Shown here one piece after another: positions 7,845 to 16,149 of a DNA stretch of 64,000 nt. Within the stretch, counting starts at the first letter, position 1; every line of letters starts with the position of its first letter. This DNA comes from an uncultured Halobacteriovorax sp. Lineage in GTDB: Bacteria; Bdellovibrionota; Bacteriovoracia; Bacteriovoracales; Bacteriovoracaceae. The position numbers and the translations under genes are program-made. The notes below the pieces were generated by a model. The model was not told the DNA's origin. It saw nothing but the letters and a program-made list of their open reading frames with translations, and did no database searches. The stretch spans positions 496,001 to 560,000 of the forward strand of contig CAJXVS010000001.1 of the NCBI GenBank assembly GCA_913061265.1. Direction: 5' to 3'.

Positions 7845-8990
7845 CTATCTAACGATAAAGATCATTGAAATTGGAAGGGCAAAGAAAATAGCTCCCACAT
7901 AGCCAAAGCCAATGAACTTTGTTTTTTCTATAGACTCAGCTAAAAGCTCAGCGCAACGAATTGGAATATTTCTAAGTGGCTTAATCGGAAAGAAAAGCAT
8001 TGTTGCAGCCAAGTTAAAAATCAAGTGAACTAGAGCAATAGTCAATCCTGCGATGTTTCCAGTCATCGCAGCTAACAAGGCAGTCGCTGTCGTTCCAATA
8101 TTAGCTCCAATTGTGATTGGATAAATAGCCTGTAAAGACAAAACTCCAGACCCTGCCATTGGAATTAAAAGTGAGGTCGTAATGGAACTTGACTGAACTG
8201 AAATAGTTAAGACTATTCCAAAGATGATCGATCCCACCGCATTATTAGAAAAGATTTTATTAACAATCTCTCCTTTATGATTCTCAACTAGTACTTTCAT
8301 TGTTCTTACAATAAAACTTAGAGCTGCAATAATTATGACTCCTGCAATGGCCATAACAATAAATCCTGAGAACTCTGCACCAAAGACATCTACAACAAAA
8401 CCTTTAACAGCGTTTACTGGGGGCTTAATTGCTGCCTTAATTGGAGAGCTATATTTTAATCCAGAGGTACTTCCGTATAAGAGAGTAGCTAAAGTACTAG
8501 CTGATTTTTCGATAATTCCAGTCATCAATTCAATTGGAAGTAGAACTAAAACGGCTAAGATATTAAAAAAGTCATGAACAGTTGCCGCCGCGAAGGCCTT
8601 TTTAAAGTTCACTTTATCTTTCATATAACCTAAAGACACCAATGTGTTGGTAACTGAAGTTCCAAGGTTTGCACCCATAATCATTGGAACAGCTCCACCA
8701 ATTGAAAGAGTTCCCGCAGAAACAAGGCCAACAATTATAGAGGTAGTCACAGATGAGCTTTGAAATAAAACTGTCGCTAACATTCCAGCCATCAAGGAAA
8801 TAAAAGGTTGCTCTGTCATATCAAAGAGAGTTTTTGCAAAGTCTCCACCCATCATCTTTAAACCTGTTGAAAGACATTTTACTCCGATTAGGAATAAGTA
8901 AAGTAAGACAAGTACCGTTAATAATCGGCGAACGAGATCAGCAATCTGATTGCCCTTAAACTTCATAAAAAGTAGTTTTACTTCTTTCAC
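7845..8990 (-). CDS. nptA: Na+/phosphate cotransporter, NptA/SLC34 family
   Basis: 381 residues starting at GTG (8990) with GGGAG upstream; an ATG 24 nt in is the alternative. Two inverted-topology repeats carry the family signature: LFQSSSVTTSIIVGLVSAG ... MIMGANLGTSVTNT in the first half and SVQSSSITTSLLIPMAGSG ... ITIGANIGTTATAL in the second. The QSSS motifs form the sodium and phosphate site. About 8-10 transmembrane segments. The cytoplasmic PhoU-like C-terminal domain found in some bacterial relatives is missing. It imports inorganic phosphate with sodium, fitting a marine or brackish habitat. It ends at a strong terminator. Confidence 0.88.
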   Translation of the reverse strand: MKEVKLLFMKFKGNQIADLVRRLLTVLVLLYLFLIGVKCLSTGLKMMGGDFAKTLFDMTEQPFISLMAGMLATVLFQSSSVTTSIIVGLVSAGTLSIGGAVPMIMGANLGTSVTNTLVSLGYMKDKVNFKKAFAAATVHDFFNILAVLVLLPIELMTGIIEKSASTLATLLYGSTSGLKYSSPIKAAIKPPVNAVKGFVVDVFGAEFSGFIVMAIAGVIIIAALSFIVRTMKVLVENHKGEIVNKIFSNNAVGSIIFGIVLTISVQSSSITTSLLIPMAGSGVLSLQAIYPITIGANIGTTATALLAAMTGNIAGLTIALVHLIFNLAATMLFFPIKPLRNIPIRCAELLAESIEKTKFIGFGYVGAIFFALPISMIFIVR

Positions 8991-9218
8991 AAGATGCTCC
9001 CAAAAAATAGTTTCCGTGAGCTTAACATTTTTTAGGATTCACATTTCCAAAAAGCAGCCGCTTTTTTACTTTTTCTCGAGAGGGCTCTAAGTAGCCTAAT
9101 TTACGGTCTTTTTGGGACTGTAAAAACTTCCATGGATGTATAATTTTTTCAGGATTGAGAGGGCAGAACAATTAGGTTCATGTTACATTTTGTGGGGGCT
9201 CCTCAGAATACGGCTAGT

Positions 9219-9312
9219 AGACTTATCCCCATTTTCAAATATACAAGTAACCAGGTACCTATTACAGACTTATCCCCATTTTCAAACATACAAGTAACCA
9301 GGTACCTATTAG
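9219..9312 (+). repeat. Tandem pair of a 47-bp repeat
   Basis: Two copies of a unit starting AGACTTATCCCCATTTTC and ending CAAGTAACCAGGTACCTATT follow each other directly (period 47) and differ at only one or two positions. Diverged single copies lie at 719-750 and 7738-7787, and the inverted tail (GGTACCTGGTCACTTGCAT) at about 929-947. The pair sits directly left of copy A of the 150-bp repeat. Confidence 0.8.
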
Positions 9313-9320
9313 AATGAGGT

Positions 9321-9469
9321 ATGCCAGAACTACCCGAATTTTTACCAACCAAAAGCTAGTCAAAAATTTCGATAGGTTACAAAGAAAAGATCCAGCCTCT
9401 TCGTTTCTACTTTCATTTGATTTCAATGAGTTTCATTTTAGTTCACGAAAGTGGTTCCACTGGTTCCAC
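9321..9469 (+). repeat. Copy A of the 150-bp fpg-start-like repeat
   Basis: Starts ATGCCAGAACTACCCGAA, which reads MPELPE and is then closed by a stop after FLPTKS. It is about 96% identical (six mismatches by eye in 149 nt) to copy B at 50907. The CCA proline codon is the same as in the true fpg gene at 61950. From about +89 it carries spaced TTTCA/TTCAC words (period near 10). It directly follows the tandem 47-bp repeats. Confidence 0.85.
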
Positions 9470-9593
9470 CGAGAGAACCTAAAAAAATGCCTGTAGCTCC
9501 AATCGGGAAATTGATATTAATCCCTTCAGTATTTTCCTTAAAACTTCCTTAATATTCTCTTTGTATAATTACTTATTGTTAAAAGGGGATCAA

Positions 9594-10631
9594 ATGAACT
9601 CAATTTTTGGAAAAATCTTATCTAAATACCTTATCCCCAAAAAACTTCCCTGCTTTATTCTAAGCCGTAAGCCCATGATCCTAGTTTCATACTGGATGGA
9701 TTTTTATAATAATTATGAAAAAATACTATCCCAACTTCCGTCTAATAAAACGTCCTACTGTATCTTTCAACTAGGATACCATGTAGAAAGAGCTTGGAGG
9801 CTAGATGAAGTATTTAAGCAATACCAAGATGTTCAAAATAACTTAAACTCTAAAAGTATAAATTTTATATTTCTGGCAAACTCACAAGCTGAAGCAGATC
9901 TACTTAAAACAAAAGGCTTGAATTCTGTTTTCTGTAACCAAAATGCCTTTCTAGATGAAAGTCGATATAAGGTCCTCGAAACCAAGAAAAAGTACGACTC
10001 CCTTTACCTGGCGAGAATTACACCTATAAAAAGGCAGGAGTTAGCAAGTGAGATTAAATCTTTAAGACTCATAGGTAACTACTTTGACGTTGAAAAAAAC
10101 TATTTTGATGAACGAATAAACAGTCTAAAAAATGCAACTTGGAAAAGAAAAATCTGGGCCTTTAATGTCTATAAACACATGGCAGAAGCACATACAGGGC
10201 TCTGTTTGTCTTCAGAAGAAGGTGCCATGTTCGTAAGTACAGAATACCTTCTATGTGGGCTGCCAGTGGTGTCTACAGAGAGCCTAGGCGGCCGTGATAC
10301 CTATTATCATGATGATTACGTAAGAATTAGTAAAGACTGTCCTAAAGAGGTCTATAAAGCTGTCAGAGAACTCAAAAATATGGATATCAATCCTAATTAC
10401 GTCAGATACAGGACTATTCAAATTATGAAAGAACACAGACTTGTCTTTATCAAATTAATTCAAGGTATAATTGATAAAGAGGGGTTTGAAAGAGACTTCA
10501 TGAAAGAGTGGCCAAAAGTATTTACTCATAAACTTGGATTAAGAACAAGTCTTCCTTATGGAATAGCGAAACATAGGAGCTTAACAGAGGATTCATGGAA
10601 TGCGTTGAACAGAAAAAGAATTGCCGCCTAA
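9594..10631 (+). CDS. Glycosyltransferase, GT4/GT1-like
   Basis: 345 residues from the ATG at 9594, preceded by AAAAGGGGATCAA. The C-terminal half has a GT-B donor-site pattern: LYLARITPIKRQEL at about residue 140, then AEAHTGLCLSSEEGAMFVSTEYLLCGLPVVSTESLGGRD, where the EEG..VSTEYL..GLPVVST segment corresponds to the nucleotide-sugar-binding E-x7-E motif. The N-terminal half is short. No signal peptide or membrane segment, so it works at the cytoplasmic face. It lies apart from the main polysaccharide locus (16.5 kb onwards) and is convergent, with a 4-nt overlap, with the histidine kinase gene. Acceptor unknown. Confidence 0.75.
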   Translation: MNSIFGKILSKYLIPKKLPCFILSRKPMILVSYWMDFYNNYEKILSQLPSNKTSYCIFQLGYHVERAWRLDEVFKQYQDVQNNLNSKSINFIFLANSQAEADLLKTKGLNSVFCNQNAFLDESRYKVLETKKKYDSLYLARITPIKRQELASEIKSLRLIGNYFDVEKNYFDERINSLKNATWKRKIWAFNVYKHMAEAHTGLCLSSEEGAMFVSTEYLLCGLPVVSTESLGGRDTYYHDDYVRISKDCPKEVYKAVRELKNMDINPNYVRYRTIQIMKEHRLVFIKLIQGIIDKEGFERDFMKEWPKVFTHKLGLRTSLPYGIAKHRSLTEDSWNALNRKRIAA

Positions 10632-11788
10632 GCTTTAGGTATACGTACCTCAGTTGTAGCACCTTTGTTAGGCCCCTCGCTTCTAATGTCCATTGAACCA
10701 CCATAAAACTTTAGCATACTTCGGCATTCGTGAAGACCAAAACCACTGCCTCTTTTCTTTGTTGAAAACCCAAATTCGAATAGTTTGTTATTTATTGAAG
10801 GATCAAAACCACTACCATTATCTATAATTTTGAGAAGTAGTATCTCACTATCAACACTAGCGGCAATTTCGATTGTTTTTTGGATATAGTTTGGATCCGT
10901 ATCAAAGCGAGTATCCATAGATTCAATAGCATTAATAATAATATTTGAAAAAATCTGAGTTAGTCCTGATTTTTCAAATTTACCTTCCAATGAATTATCC
11001 ATATTTATACTAACTACAATATCTCTTTTTCGTATTCTGTCGTTATTAAGACTAAGGGAGTCCTTAACGAGATCTAATATGTTAAAAACTTCAATTTTAT
11101 CATTATCCACCAGAGCATATTTTTGCTGAGTCTTTATTACTTCATCCATACTTGCGACCATTTCAAGTATCGTTTCAAAAGATTTACTTATCTGGGTGAT
11201 CTTCGCTGGATAACTGTGATTAATTGTCTTCAATAATTTACTAATGACTTCTCTATCAAAATCACCTTTAATACTTGCTTCAACCTTCTTAAAGACACTT
11301 GAAATAATACTAAGCTCAGATAAAACTTGTTCATTATCTGCATTTGTTTTTATTACTGTTAATAAGTTACCTATGTTGTGCAAAACACCGATTGCACTTT
11401 GAGCAATCCCCTGTTGGTACATTCCTTTAACCATTTTCTCTCTTAAAGATATGAATTTTTCATTTTCTTGTAATTGGCTAGTTAGATCAAAAAAGATTCC
11501 GTAATAAGACCCATTGCTTTCAAATAAAGATAATGTGACGAGCACATTCCCTTCTTTAGTTTTTATAAGAACATTATTTTTTTTGCCCTCAATATACGAG
11601 AGTGTATTTGTCAAACAATTTCCTTTTACCCCATCATCACTATATATATAATCCGATAGACAGATGCTTGAACTTGATTCAAAAGGTATTCCTAAAAATA
11701 CCAAAAGGGCTTCATTATTTTTCAAAACATTCAATTCTTCGTCTAGCTCGAAGATAGGAAATGGAACATCCTCCCAATTAGGTATCAT
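10628..11788 (-). CDS. PAS-type sensor histidine kinase
   Basis: 386 residues from MIPNWEDVPFPIFELDEE; the ATG overlaps the upstream stop (ATGA). The N-terminal about 120 residues look like a PAS domain. An H-box-like segment VLHNIGNLLTVIK lies at about residue 140, and the HATPase domain has an N box (IFSNIIINAIESM), G1 (IIDNGSGF), an F box and G2 (GSGFGLHECRSM). No transmembrane helix, so it is a cytoplasmic kinase. It is the third gene of a set with an HD-GYP protein and a REC-kinase hybrid and probably shares a signal with them. Alternative H-boxes of this HNxxN type are known in delta-proteobacterial kinases. Confidence 0.85.
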   Translation of the reverse strand: MIPNWEDVPFPIFELDEELNVLKNNEALLVFLGIPFESSSSICLSDYIYSDDGVKGNCLTNTLSYIEGKKNNVLIKTKEGNVLVTLSLFESNGSYYGIFFDLTSQLQENEKFISLREKMVKGMYQQGIAQSAIGVLHNIGNLLTVIKTNADNEQVLSELSIISSVFKKVEASIKGDFDREVISKLLKTINHSYPAKITQISKSFETILEMVASMDEVIKTQQKYALVDNDKIEVFNILDLVKDSLSLNNDRIRKRDIVVSINMDNSLEGKFEKSGLTQIFSNIIINAIESMDTRFDTDPNYIQKTIEIAASVDSEILLLKIIDNGSGFDPSINNKLFEFGFSTKKRGSGFGLHECRSMLKFYGGSMDIRSEGPNKGATTEVRIPKA

Positions 11789-12927
11789 CGCTTCGCCTCC
11801 ATAAAAATGGAAACGCAAGTTCCTTCACCTTCTTTACTCTTTATCTGATATCTATACTTATGACGATCCATAATCATTTTAAAGATACTAAGCCCTAAGC
11901 CTAGGCCAGGGACATCGTTATATCCACCGCCACGCTCAAAGTTATCTTCAATCGTTTTTATTCTATTTTCACTTATTCCAGTACCTGTGTCTCGTAATGA
12001 AACGACAGCGCCATTACCAATAATTTCTAATTTTAAGACGACCTCGCCTTCTGATGTAAACTTAAAAGAGTTACTGATGAGGTTATTTACAGCTTGGATA
12101 AATCGAGTTGAATCCATTTCAATTTTCATTTCTTTATCACCAACGATTTCAACCCTAAACGTGACATCTTCATCGCCTCTTGATTTATTTAATTCATAGA
12201 TTCTTGTAACTTCTTTTTTAATATCTTGCATTTGTAGATCCATTCGGAATTCATTATTTTTAGATGCAACGACAGTAAAAAGGTCTTCAAGAAGTTGATC
12301 CATAAGTGCGGCATTCTCCGCAATTAGAGATGAGAATTCACGGGCTTCACCGCTAATAGAAGGGTCGTCTTCTAGTAATTGCGCAAAACCAAGAACCGAA
12401 GCAAGTGGTGTTTTAAGTTCATGACTTACATGTGATAAAAAATCATCCTTTATGCAATTCAGGTCATATTTACTAACAAGGTTTAAGGCAAATTGCATAA
12501 TTTCTTTTTTATCAAATGGCTTCCTTAAGAATAATATTTTTTCAGGTCTTCCAGATTTAATTGAAAAATCTTTGATATCAGTATCAGAGTAAGCACTAAC
12601 AATAACAATTTCGATATCAGGATCGATGGAATGAATACGTTTAGCAGTCTCAGCGCCATCAATTCCCGGAGGCATTCTCATATCTAAAAATACAACTTTG
12701 ATGGGATTATCTTCGTTAACTGATTTTTCTACTTCAAGGACAGCATCTTCACCTTGTGAGCAATATGTGCCTATATAACTTTCTCTTTCAGGCTGTCCAA
12801 CGAGTCCTACATCTCCAAGGAAATCGGCAGCACCACTCAACAATTCACTATCTGCGACTGTTTCAAATATTTTTTTATAAGAACTTAAAATTTTCTCATC
12901 GTCATCAACAAATAATATGCGATTCAT
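11785..12927 (-). CDS. Hybrid REC-histidine kinase
   Basis: 380 residues. Receiver domain first: RILFVDDDEK, phospho-acceptor Asp in VVFLDMRMP at about residue 82 and LRKPF with the conserved Lys-Pro. The REC domain has an insertion of about 25 residues after the first helix (ADSELLSGAADFLGDVGLV). Then a HisKA H-box (SHVSHELKTPLAS, His at about 170) and an HATPase domain (N box NNLISNSFKF, G1 DTGTGI, G2 GLGLGLSIF). It can thus receive a phosphate from another kinase and control its own kinase activity. It abuts the HD-GYP gene upstream by 1 nt and overlaps the next kinase by 4 nt. Confidence 0.88.
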   Translation of the reverse strand: MNRILFVDDDEKILSSYKKIFETVADSELLSGAADFLGDVGLVGQPERESYIGTYCSQGEDAVLEVEKSVNEDNPIKVVFLDMRMPPGIDGAETAKRIHSIDPDIEIVIVSAYSDTDIKDFSIKSGRPEKILFLRKPFDKKEIMQFALNLVSKYDLNCIKDDFLSHVSHELKTPLASVLGFAQLLEDDPSISGEAREFSSLIAENAALMDQLLEDLFTVVASKNNEFRMDLQMQDIKKEVTRIYELNKSRGDEDVTFRVEIVGDKEMKIEMDSTRFIQAVNNLISNSFKFTSEGEVVLKLEIIGNGAVVSLRDTGTGISENRIKTIEDNFERGGGYNDVPGLGLGLSIFKMIMDRHKYRYQIKSKEGEGTCVSIFMEAKR

Positions 12928-12928
12928 C

Positions 12929-14260
12929 CTAACCTCTCTCTCTTATAACTGTCTCAATAGCGATAAAAGGTTTTTTAAAGTTTCCTTCAAAGTATGTTGA
13001 TCGCATTTCGTCTAAAATCACTTCCGCAGATTTTCTTCCTAAATTGGTTCTGTTAATTCTATACCAAAACTCTTCAGCAATTATAAAAACACAAGTTAAC
13101 GGTGTAATATTAAATGACGTAAGCTTCCTAGGAAAGCCAACACCACCTGGTCTTTCATGATGCTCCAAAATTATATTTTCAACATTTGGAGGGAGGCTTT
13201 TGATTTCTCTTAACGCAACTACAGTTGATTGAGGATGAGAAAGAAACTCCTCTTTCTCTTCACTATTTAAGCTTTTATATAAATCACCATCTAGGTCTCG
13301 CACAAAACTCATCCCACCGCTAAGCGTAAGGTCGTGAAAAAAAGAGCTAATTACCATTTTAGATAATGTTCCTAGTGAGTCCCATTTTAGGTGCTCCAAC
13401 ATTGAAGAACAAAGGTAAGAAATGGCGACAGCATGCTCAGCGGCATGCTCAACCTCTAAAACATTTTTCTTAAGTACTTTCCAGAGATTGCTATCAGATT
13501 TAACTGAGGACAAAACCGAATTCATTACTCTATTAGTTAGCTCCACGGCCTCATCAGTTATCCCCACTGTTTTAAGAGTTTTATAAACTACGTCCAGAGA
13601 GGCTTTTTCTAATACAAATCGTGCACTTTGATTAATCAGATTCTCTTCAATAAGAAAGGACAAATTACTTCCTAAATCTTTCAAGTAAGTACTAAAATCC
13701 TCTGCCTTAACATATAAATACTTCACTGATCTTTTTTGATACCTTTCAATTATCTCGTTCGAGTACATGTCACTTTTGTTTACAACTTTGATATACTTAT
13801 GTTCAGACAGTCTAATGAAGATATCCACAGGAGCATTATTAAACTGAGTAAAGGAATAGATATTTATTTTTTTAAACTCAACCTCACTCCCTTTCGATAG
13901 GGTTACGCCACATTCTTCTAAATATTGAGGAATATCACTCTTTAAATCTTTACTCAGGGAATAACATCCAAGCGCTTCAATTTCTGATTGGAGGTCAGTT
14001 AAAACCAAAATATTTTTTAAGTATCCTTTATTACCCGAGTCTCCAAAGAAGCTTACAAAAGAGTCAAACTCAATATTTGAGCGTAAAATAAATATTGAAC
14101 TTATTTGTCCATCGGATAATTTAATCGATCTTAAAGCAGGGACAATATTAGAATGTGAATCAACTTCAACGTCAAAGTCTCCTTCAAGCTGAATTGAATT
14201 TTTTTTCAACAAATCAAATTTCGAATCAAAGTAGATTAACTTCAATAACAACTCCGTCAT
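12929..14260 (-). CDS. HD-GYP-family protein with altered GYP motif
   Basis: About 443 residues from the ATG at 14260 (a TTG 12 nt upstream is possible; neither has a clear ribosome-binding site). The N-terminal half (about residues 1-200) is not recognised. The C-terminal half has HD-GYP features: SSFFHDLTLSG (the HD pair), SHPQSTVV with a further metal His, and IILEHHERPGGVGFP. In typical cyclic-di-GMP phosphodiesterases the last motif is HHE..DG.GYP; here it is HHERPGGVGFP, with GFP in place of GYP. The AEHAVAISYL segment supplies the upstream His. Either a cyclic-di-GMP phosphodiesterase or a sensor of the nucleotide. Operon with two kinases downstream. Confidence 0.78.
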   Translation of the reverse strand: MTELLLKLIYFDSKFDLLKKNSIQLEGDFDVEVDSHSNIVPALRSIKLSDGQISSIFILRSNIEFDSFVSFFGDSGNKGYLKNILVLTDLQSEIEALGCYSLSKDLKSDIPQYLEECGVTLSKGSEVEFKKINIYSFTQFNNAPVDIFIRLSEHKYIKVVNKSDMYSNEIIERYQKRSVKYLYVKAEDFSTYLKDLGSNLSFLIEENLINQSARFVLEKASLDVVYKTLKTVGITDEAVELTNRVMNSVLSSVKSDSNLWKVLKKNVLEVEHAAEHAVAISYLCSSMLEHLKWDSLGTLSKMVISSFFHDLTLSGGMSFVRDLDGDLYKSLNSEEKEEFLSHPQSTVVALREIKSLPPNVENIILEHHERPGGVGFPRKLTSFNITPLTCVFIIAEEFWYRINRTNLGRKSAEVILDEMRSTYFEGNFKKPFIAIETVIRERG

Positions 14261-14360
14261 ACAAACATTCAATGACTTGTCGGCAAGTTATGAAAATCTA
14301 CTTAACTTGCACAACTTTACCTGACGACAACAGTCTGGATTATATCGACCAATTGTTAAA

Positions 14361-14384
14361 CTAATTTCAAGATATTGAAATTAG
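14361..14384. promoter_or_regulatory. Perfect 10-bp inverted repeat in a divergent promoter region
   Basis: CTAATTTCAA and TTGAAATTAG are exact reverse complements separated by GATA. The site lies 37 nt before the response regulator gene at 14422 and 100 nt before the divergent HD-GYP gene. It has no T-run, so it fits an operator better than a terminator; the adjacent OmpR-type regulator is an obvious candidate to bind it, though OmpR sites are usually direct repeats. Confidence 0.45.
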
Positions 14385-14421
14385 TGATAATATTAACTAA
14401 CTTCTCAAAAACAGGTGGAAT

Positions 14422-15084
14422 TTGAAGCAAACCGTACTCGTCGTTGACGATAATGAAAATATTCGAAAGCTTGTCTCAAAGACATTAGAAAATAGCTTCA
14501 ATATTATTGAGGCCCTGAACGGGCAAGAGGCCTTAGAAGAGTTATCCTCTAAGCAAGTTGATCTTGTGATTCTAGACCTCACAATGCCAGTTCTAGGAGG
14601 TATAGAAGTACTTCAGACCTTAAAAGCTGAAGGTAAAATCTCTCGACTGAATATCATTGTGCTGAGTGCAAGGAACGGGACTAAAGAAAGAGAAAGGGCC
14701 TATAAGCTTGGTATAAAGAACTATGTTGAGAAGCCTTTTTCTACATCTGAGCTTCTTGCCATCGTAAATAGTTTTGCCAAAGAAAAAGAAGTTATTTTAA
14801 AAGTTGCTAACCTTTCCTTAAAGCCAGATAAGTTTTTAGCCTTTTGTGGAGAGGAACCAATAGATGTAACACCTCAGGAATATAAAGTTCTCGAACACTT
14901 CATTAAGAATAAAGAAATACTTCTCACTAGAGAGAATATCTTAGAAGATGTTTTTAAAGGAAGAGAAGAACTTAGTGATAGAAATGTTGACACTCATATA
15001 AGCAATCTCAGAAAAAAGATTGCGACCTCAGGAGTAAAAATAGTTACGATCTACGGACAAGGCTACAAGCTCGTAAGTGCATGA
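14422..15084 (+). CDS. OmpR/PhoB-family response regulator
   Basis: 220 residues beginning at TTG (14422), supported by AGGTGG a few nt upstream. Receiver domain residues 1-120: VLVVDDNE, acceptor Asp in LVILDLTMP (about residue 52), LSARNGTKE, VEKPF with the conserved Lys. The DNA-binding winged helix follows: DVTPQEYKVLEHFIKN, RENILEDVF, and DRNVDTHISNLRKKI ending with YGQGYKLV. Divergent from the HD-GYP-kinase operon and followed by a second response regulator; the three upstream kinases are likely partners. A 10-bp palindrome lies in its promoter region. Confidence 0.9.
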   Translation: MKQTVLVVDDNENIRKLVSKTLENSFNIIEALNGQEALEELSSKQVDLVILDLTMPVLGGIEVLQTLKAEGKISRLNIIVLSARNGTKERERAYKLGIKNYVEKPFSTSELLAIVNSFAKEKEVILKVANLSLKPDKFLAFCGEEPIDVTPQEYKVLEHFIKNKEILLTRENILEDVFKGREELSDRNVDTHISNLRKKIATSGVKIVTIYGQGYKLVSA

Positions 15085-15167
15085 AAATTAAGGCTTAATA
15101 TTTCCTTAAAACAATTGCCTTATTATAGAGTTGTCCTAAATGTTGCACGTTATAGGGAGTAGGGCCA

Positions 15168-15917
15168 ATGAATGCAGAAGCTTTAGAACATTCCAAAAAG
15201 AAGATTCTTATTGTTGATGATTCAGACAATATAAGACTTTTTGTAAAAAGTATCCTCGAACGAAACGGCTACGAAACAATACTTGCAAAAAATGGTGCGG
15301 AAGCTCTACGCCTCTTTAATTCTTCACGTGATATCTCCCTAATACTACTAGATGTCATGATGCCTTATATGGATGGTTTCGAGTTTCTTAGACAGTTTCC
15401 AAAAACATTTCCTAATTCTACAACCAAAATTTGTATGATGACTGCGAAAGGGGCTGCTAAAGAAGTCAAGAGAGCTGTTAACCTCGGGGCACATGACTAT
15501 ATAGTAAAATTAATAGATAGAGATATTCTCATTAGTAAAGTTGAGACACTTTTAGAGGATAAAAAAGTAGATGAAAAATTCTCTAGTATCACTACTGAAA
15601 TTGATGCTCAGGTAACAGACTTACCTATTGAACACCAAATTAAAATAATTGAATTAACTGAGGCTCAGGCCATTGTAAAAACGAAGTTACAATTGAAAGA
15701 AAAATCTAATCTCACTTTAAGAATTCCCGCCCTTGATAATGCCTTTGGAAAAGAAGTAGAGCTCTGCTTTCGTGTTGTTTCTGAACAGAAATCTGAAGAT
15801 CCGGACTTTCTAGTTTTTAAATTAAATATTTTAGGTCTAGATGAAACCACGCAAAGTTGTCTTAGAGAAATTACGATTAAAGGTCTCCCTTTCGGAATAG
15901 AGCCTGAGTCAGACTAA
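15168..15917 (+). CDS. Response regulator with a C-terminal PilZ-like domain
   Basis: 249 residues; ATAGGGAGTAGGGCCA before the ATG gives a strong ribosome-binding site. Receiver domain: ILIVDDSD, acceptor Asp in LILLDVMMP, MTAKGAAKE. At the position of the usual Lys-Pro it reads IVKLIDRD, so the Pro is lost and signalling geometry may differ. After a linker the C-terminal 100 residues (LTEAQAIVKTKLQLKEKSNLTLRIP ... CFRVV) look like a beta-rich PilZ-like or similar barrel, without a clear RxxxR c-di-GMP motif. A TTTCCTTAAAA promoter-like motif lies 67 nt upstream. Likely a single-gene unit. Confidence 0.75.
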   Translation: MNAEALEHSKKKILIVDDSDNIRLFVKSILERNGYETILAKNGAEALRLFNSSRDISLILLDVMMPYMDGFEFLRQFPKTFPNSTTKICMMTAKGAAKEVKRAVNLGAHDYIVKLIDRDILISKVETLLEDKKVDEKFSSITTEIDAQVTDLPIEHQIKIIELTEAQAIVKTKLQLKEKSNLTLRIPALDNAFGKEVELCFRVVSEQKSEDPDFLVFKLNILGLDETTQSCLREITIKGLPFGIEPESD

Positions 15918-15983
15918 GCTATTCAATCTGATACACTAACGTACCACATAGCATAATATCAAGCACTTAGTCTGCCTAATAAC

Positions 15984-16000
15984 TGGCATATCTCCTGCAT
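15984..16000 (+). promoter_or_regulatory. Possible sigma-54 promoter, weak match
   Basis: TGGCATATCTCCTGCAT has GG and GC separated by 10 nt, as required for a -24/-12 promoter, with two departures from TGGCACN5TTGC. It lies just upstream of the small gene at 16023 with its AAGGGGATC ribosome-binding site. Confidence 0.4.
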
Positions 16001-16022
16001 TTTATATAGCAAAGGGGATCTT

Positions 16023-16148
16023 ATGAAAAAAATAGTTTTAGTTTGCTGCCTATTTAGCGCTATTGGAATTCAAAAAATTAAAGCTCCAAATGAAAGTGCA
16101 AACAAAGTAATTAAAATGGAACTGAAGATTTGGGAAGTAAGGAGGTAA
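16023..16148 (+). CDS. Small 41-residue peptide with N-terminal signal/anchor
   Basis: ATG preceded by AAAGGGGATCTT, a strong ribosome-binding site. The product begins MKKIVLVCCLFSAIGI, a short hydrophobic signal or anchor, and then has a basic tail ending IWEVRR. The stop codon sits within the GGAGGTAA that forms the ribosome-binding site of the next gene, so the two are translationally coupled. Together with the sigma-54-like promoter upstream this makes it a credible short gene. Role unknown; it could be a small membrane peptide or leader for the 16150 gene. Confidence 0.55.
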   Translation: MKKIVLVCCLFSAIGIQKIKAPNESANKVIKMELKIWEVRR

Positions 16149-16149
16149 A

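Larger units (their letters stand above)
8991..9593. other. 600-bp intergenic region with tandem and dispersed repeats
   Basis: No real gene is seen. From left to right it holds a weak A/T hairpin (about 9049-9067), unremarkable sequence to 9218, a tandem pair of a 47-bp repeat (9219-9312), copy A of the 150-bp fpg-start-like repeat (9321-9469) and a putative promoter (TTTCCTTAAAA at 9533, TATAAT at 9564) for the following glycosyltransferase gene. A 60-codon open frame at 9314 lies wholly inside copy A and is not credible as a gene. Confidence 0.6.

Noticed and set aside
9219-9312. CRISPR-like tandem repeat
   Set aside because: Two directly abutting units without spacers and no cas genes in the window.
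9314-9496. 60-codon open frame beginning MRYARTTRIF
   Set aside because: It lies entirely in copy A of the 150-bp repeat; the near-identical copy B does not preserve this frame as a gene, and there is no ribosome-binding site.
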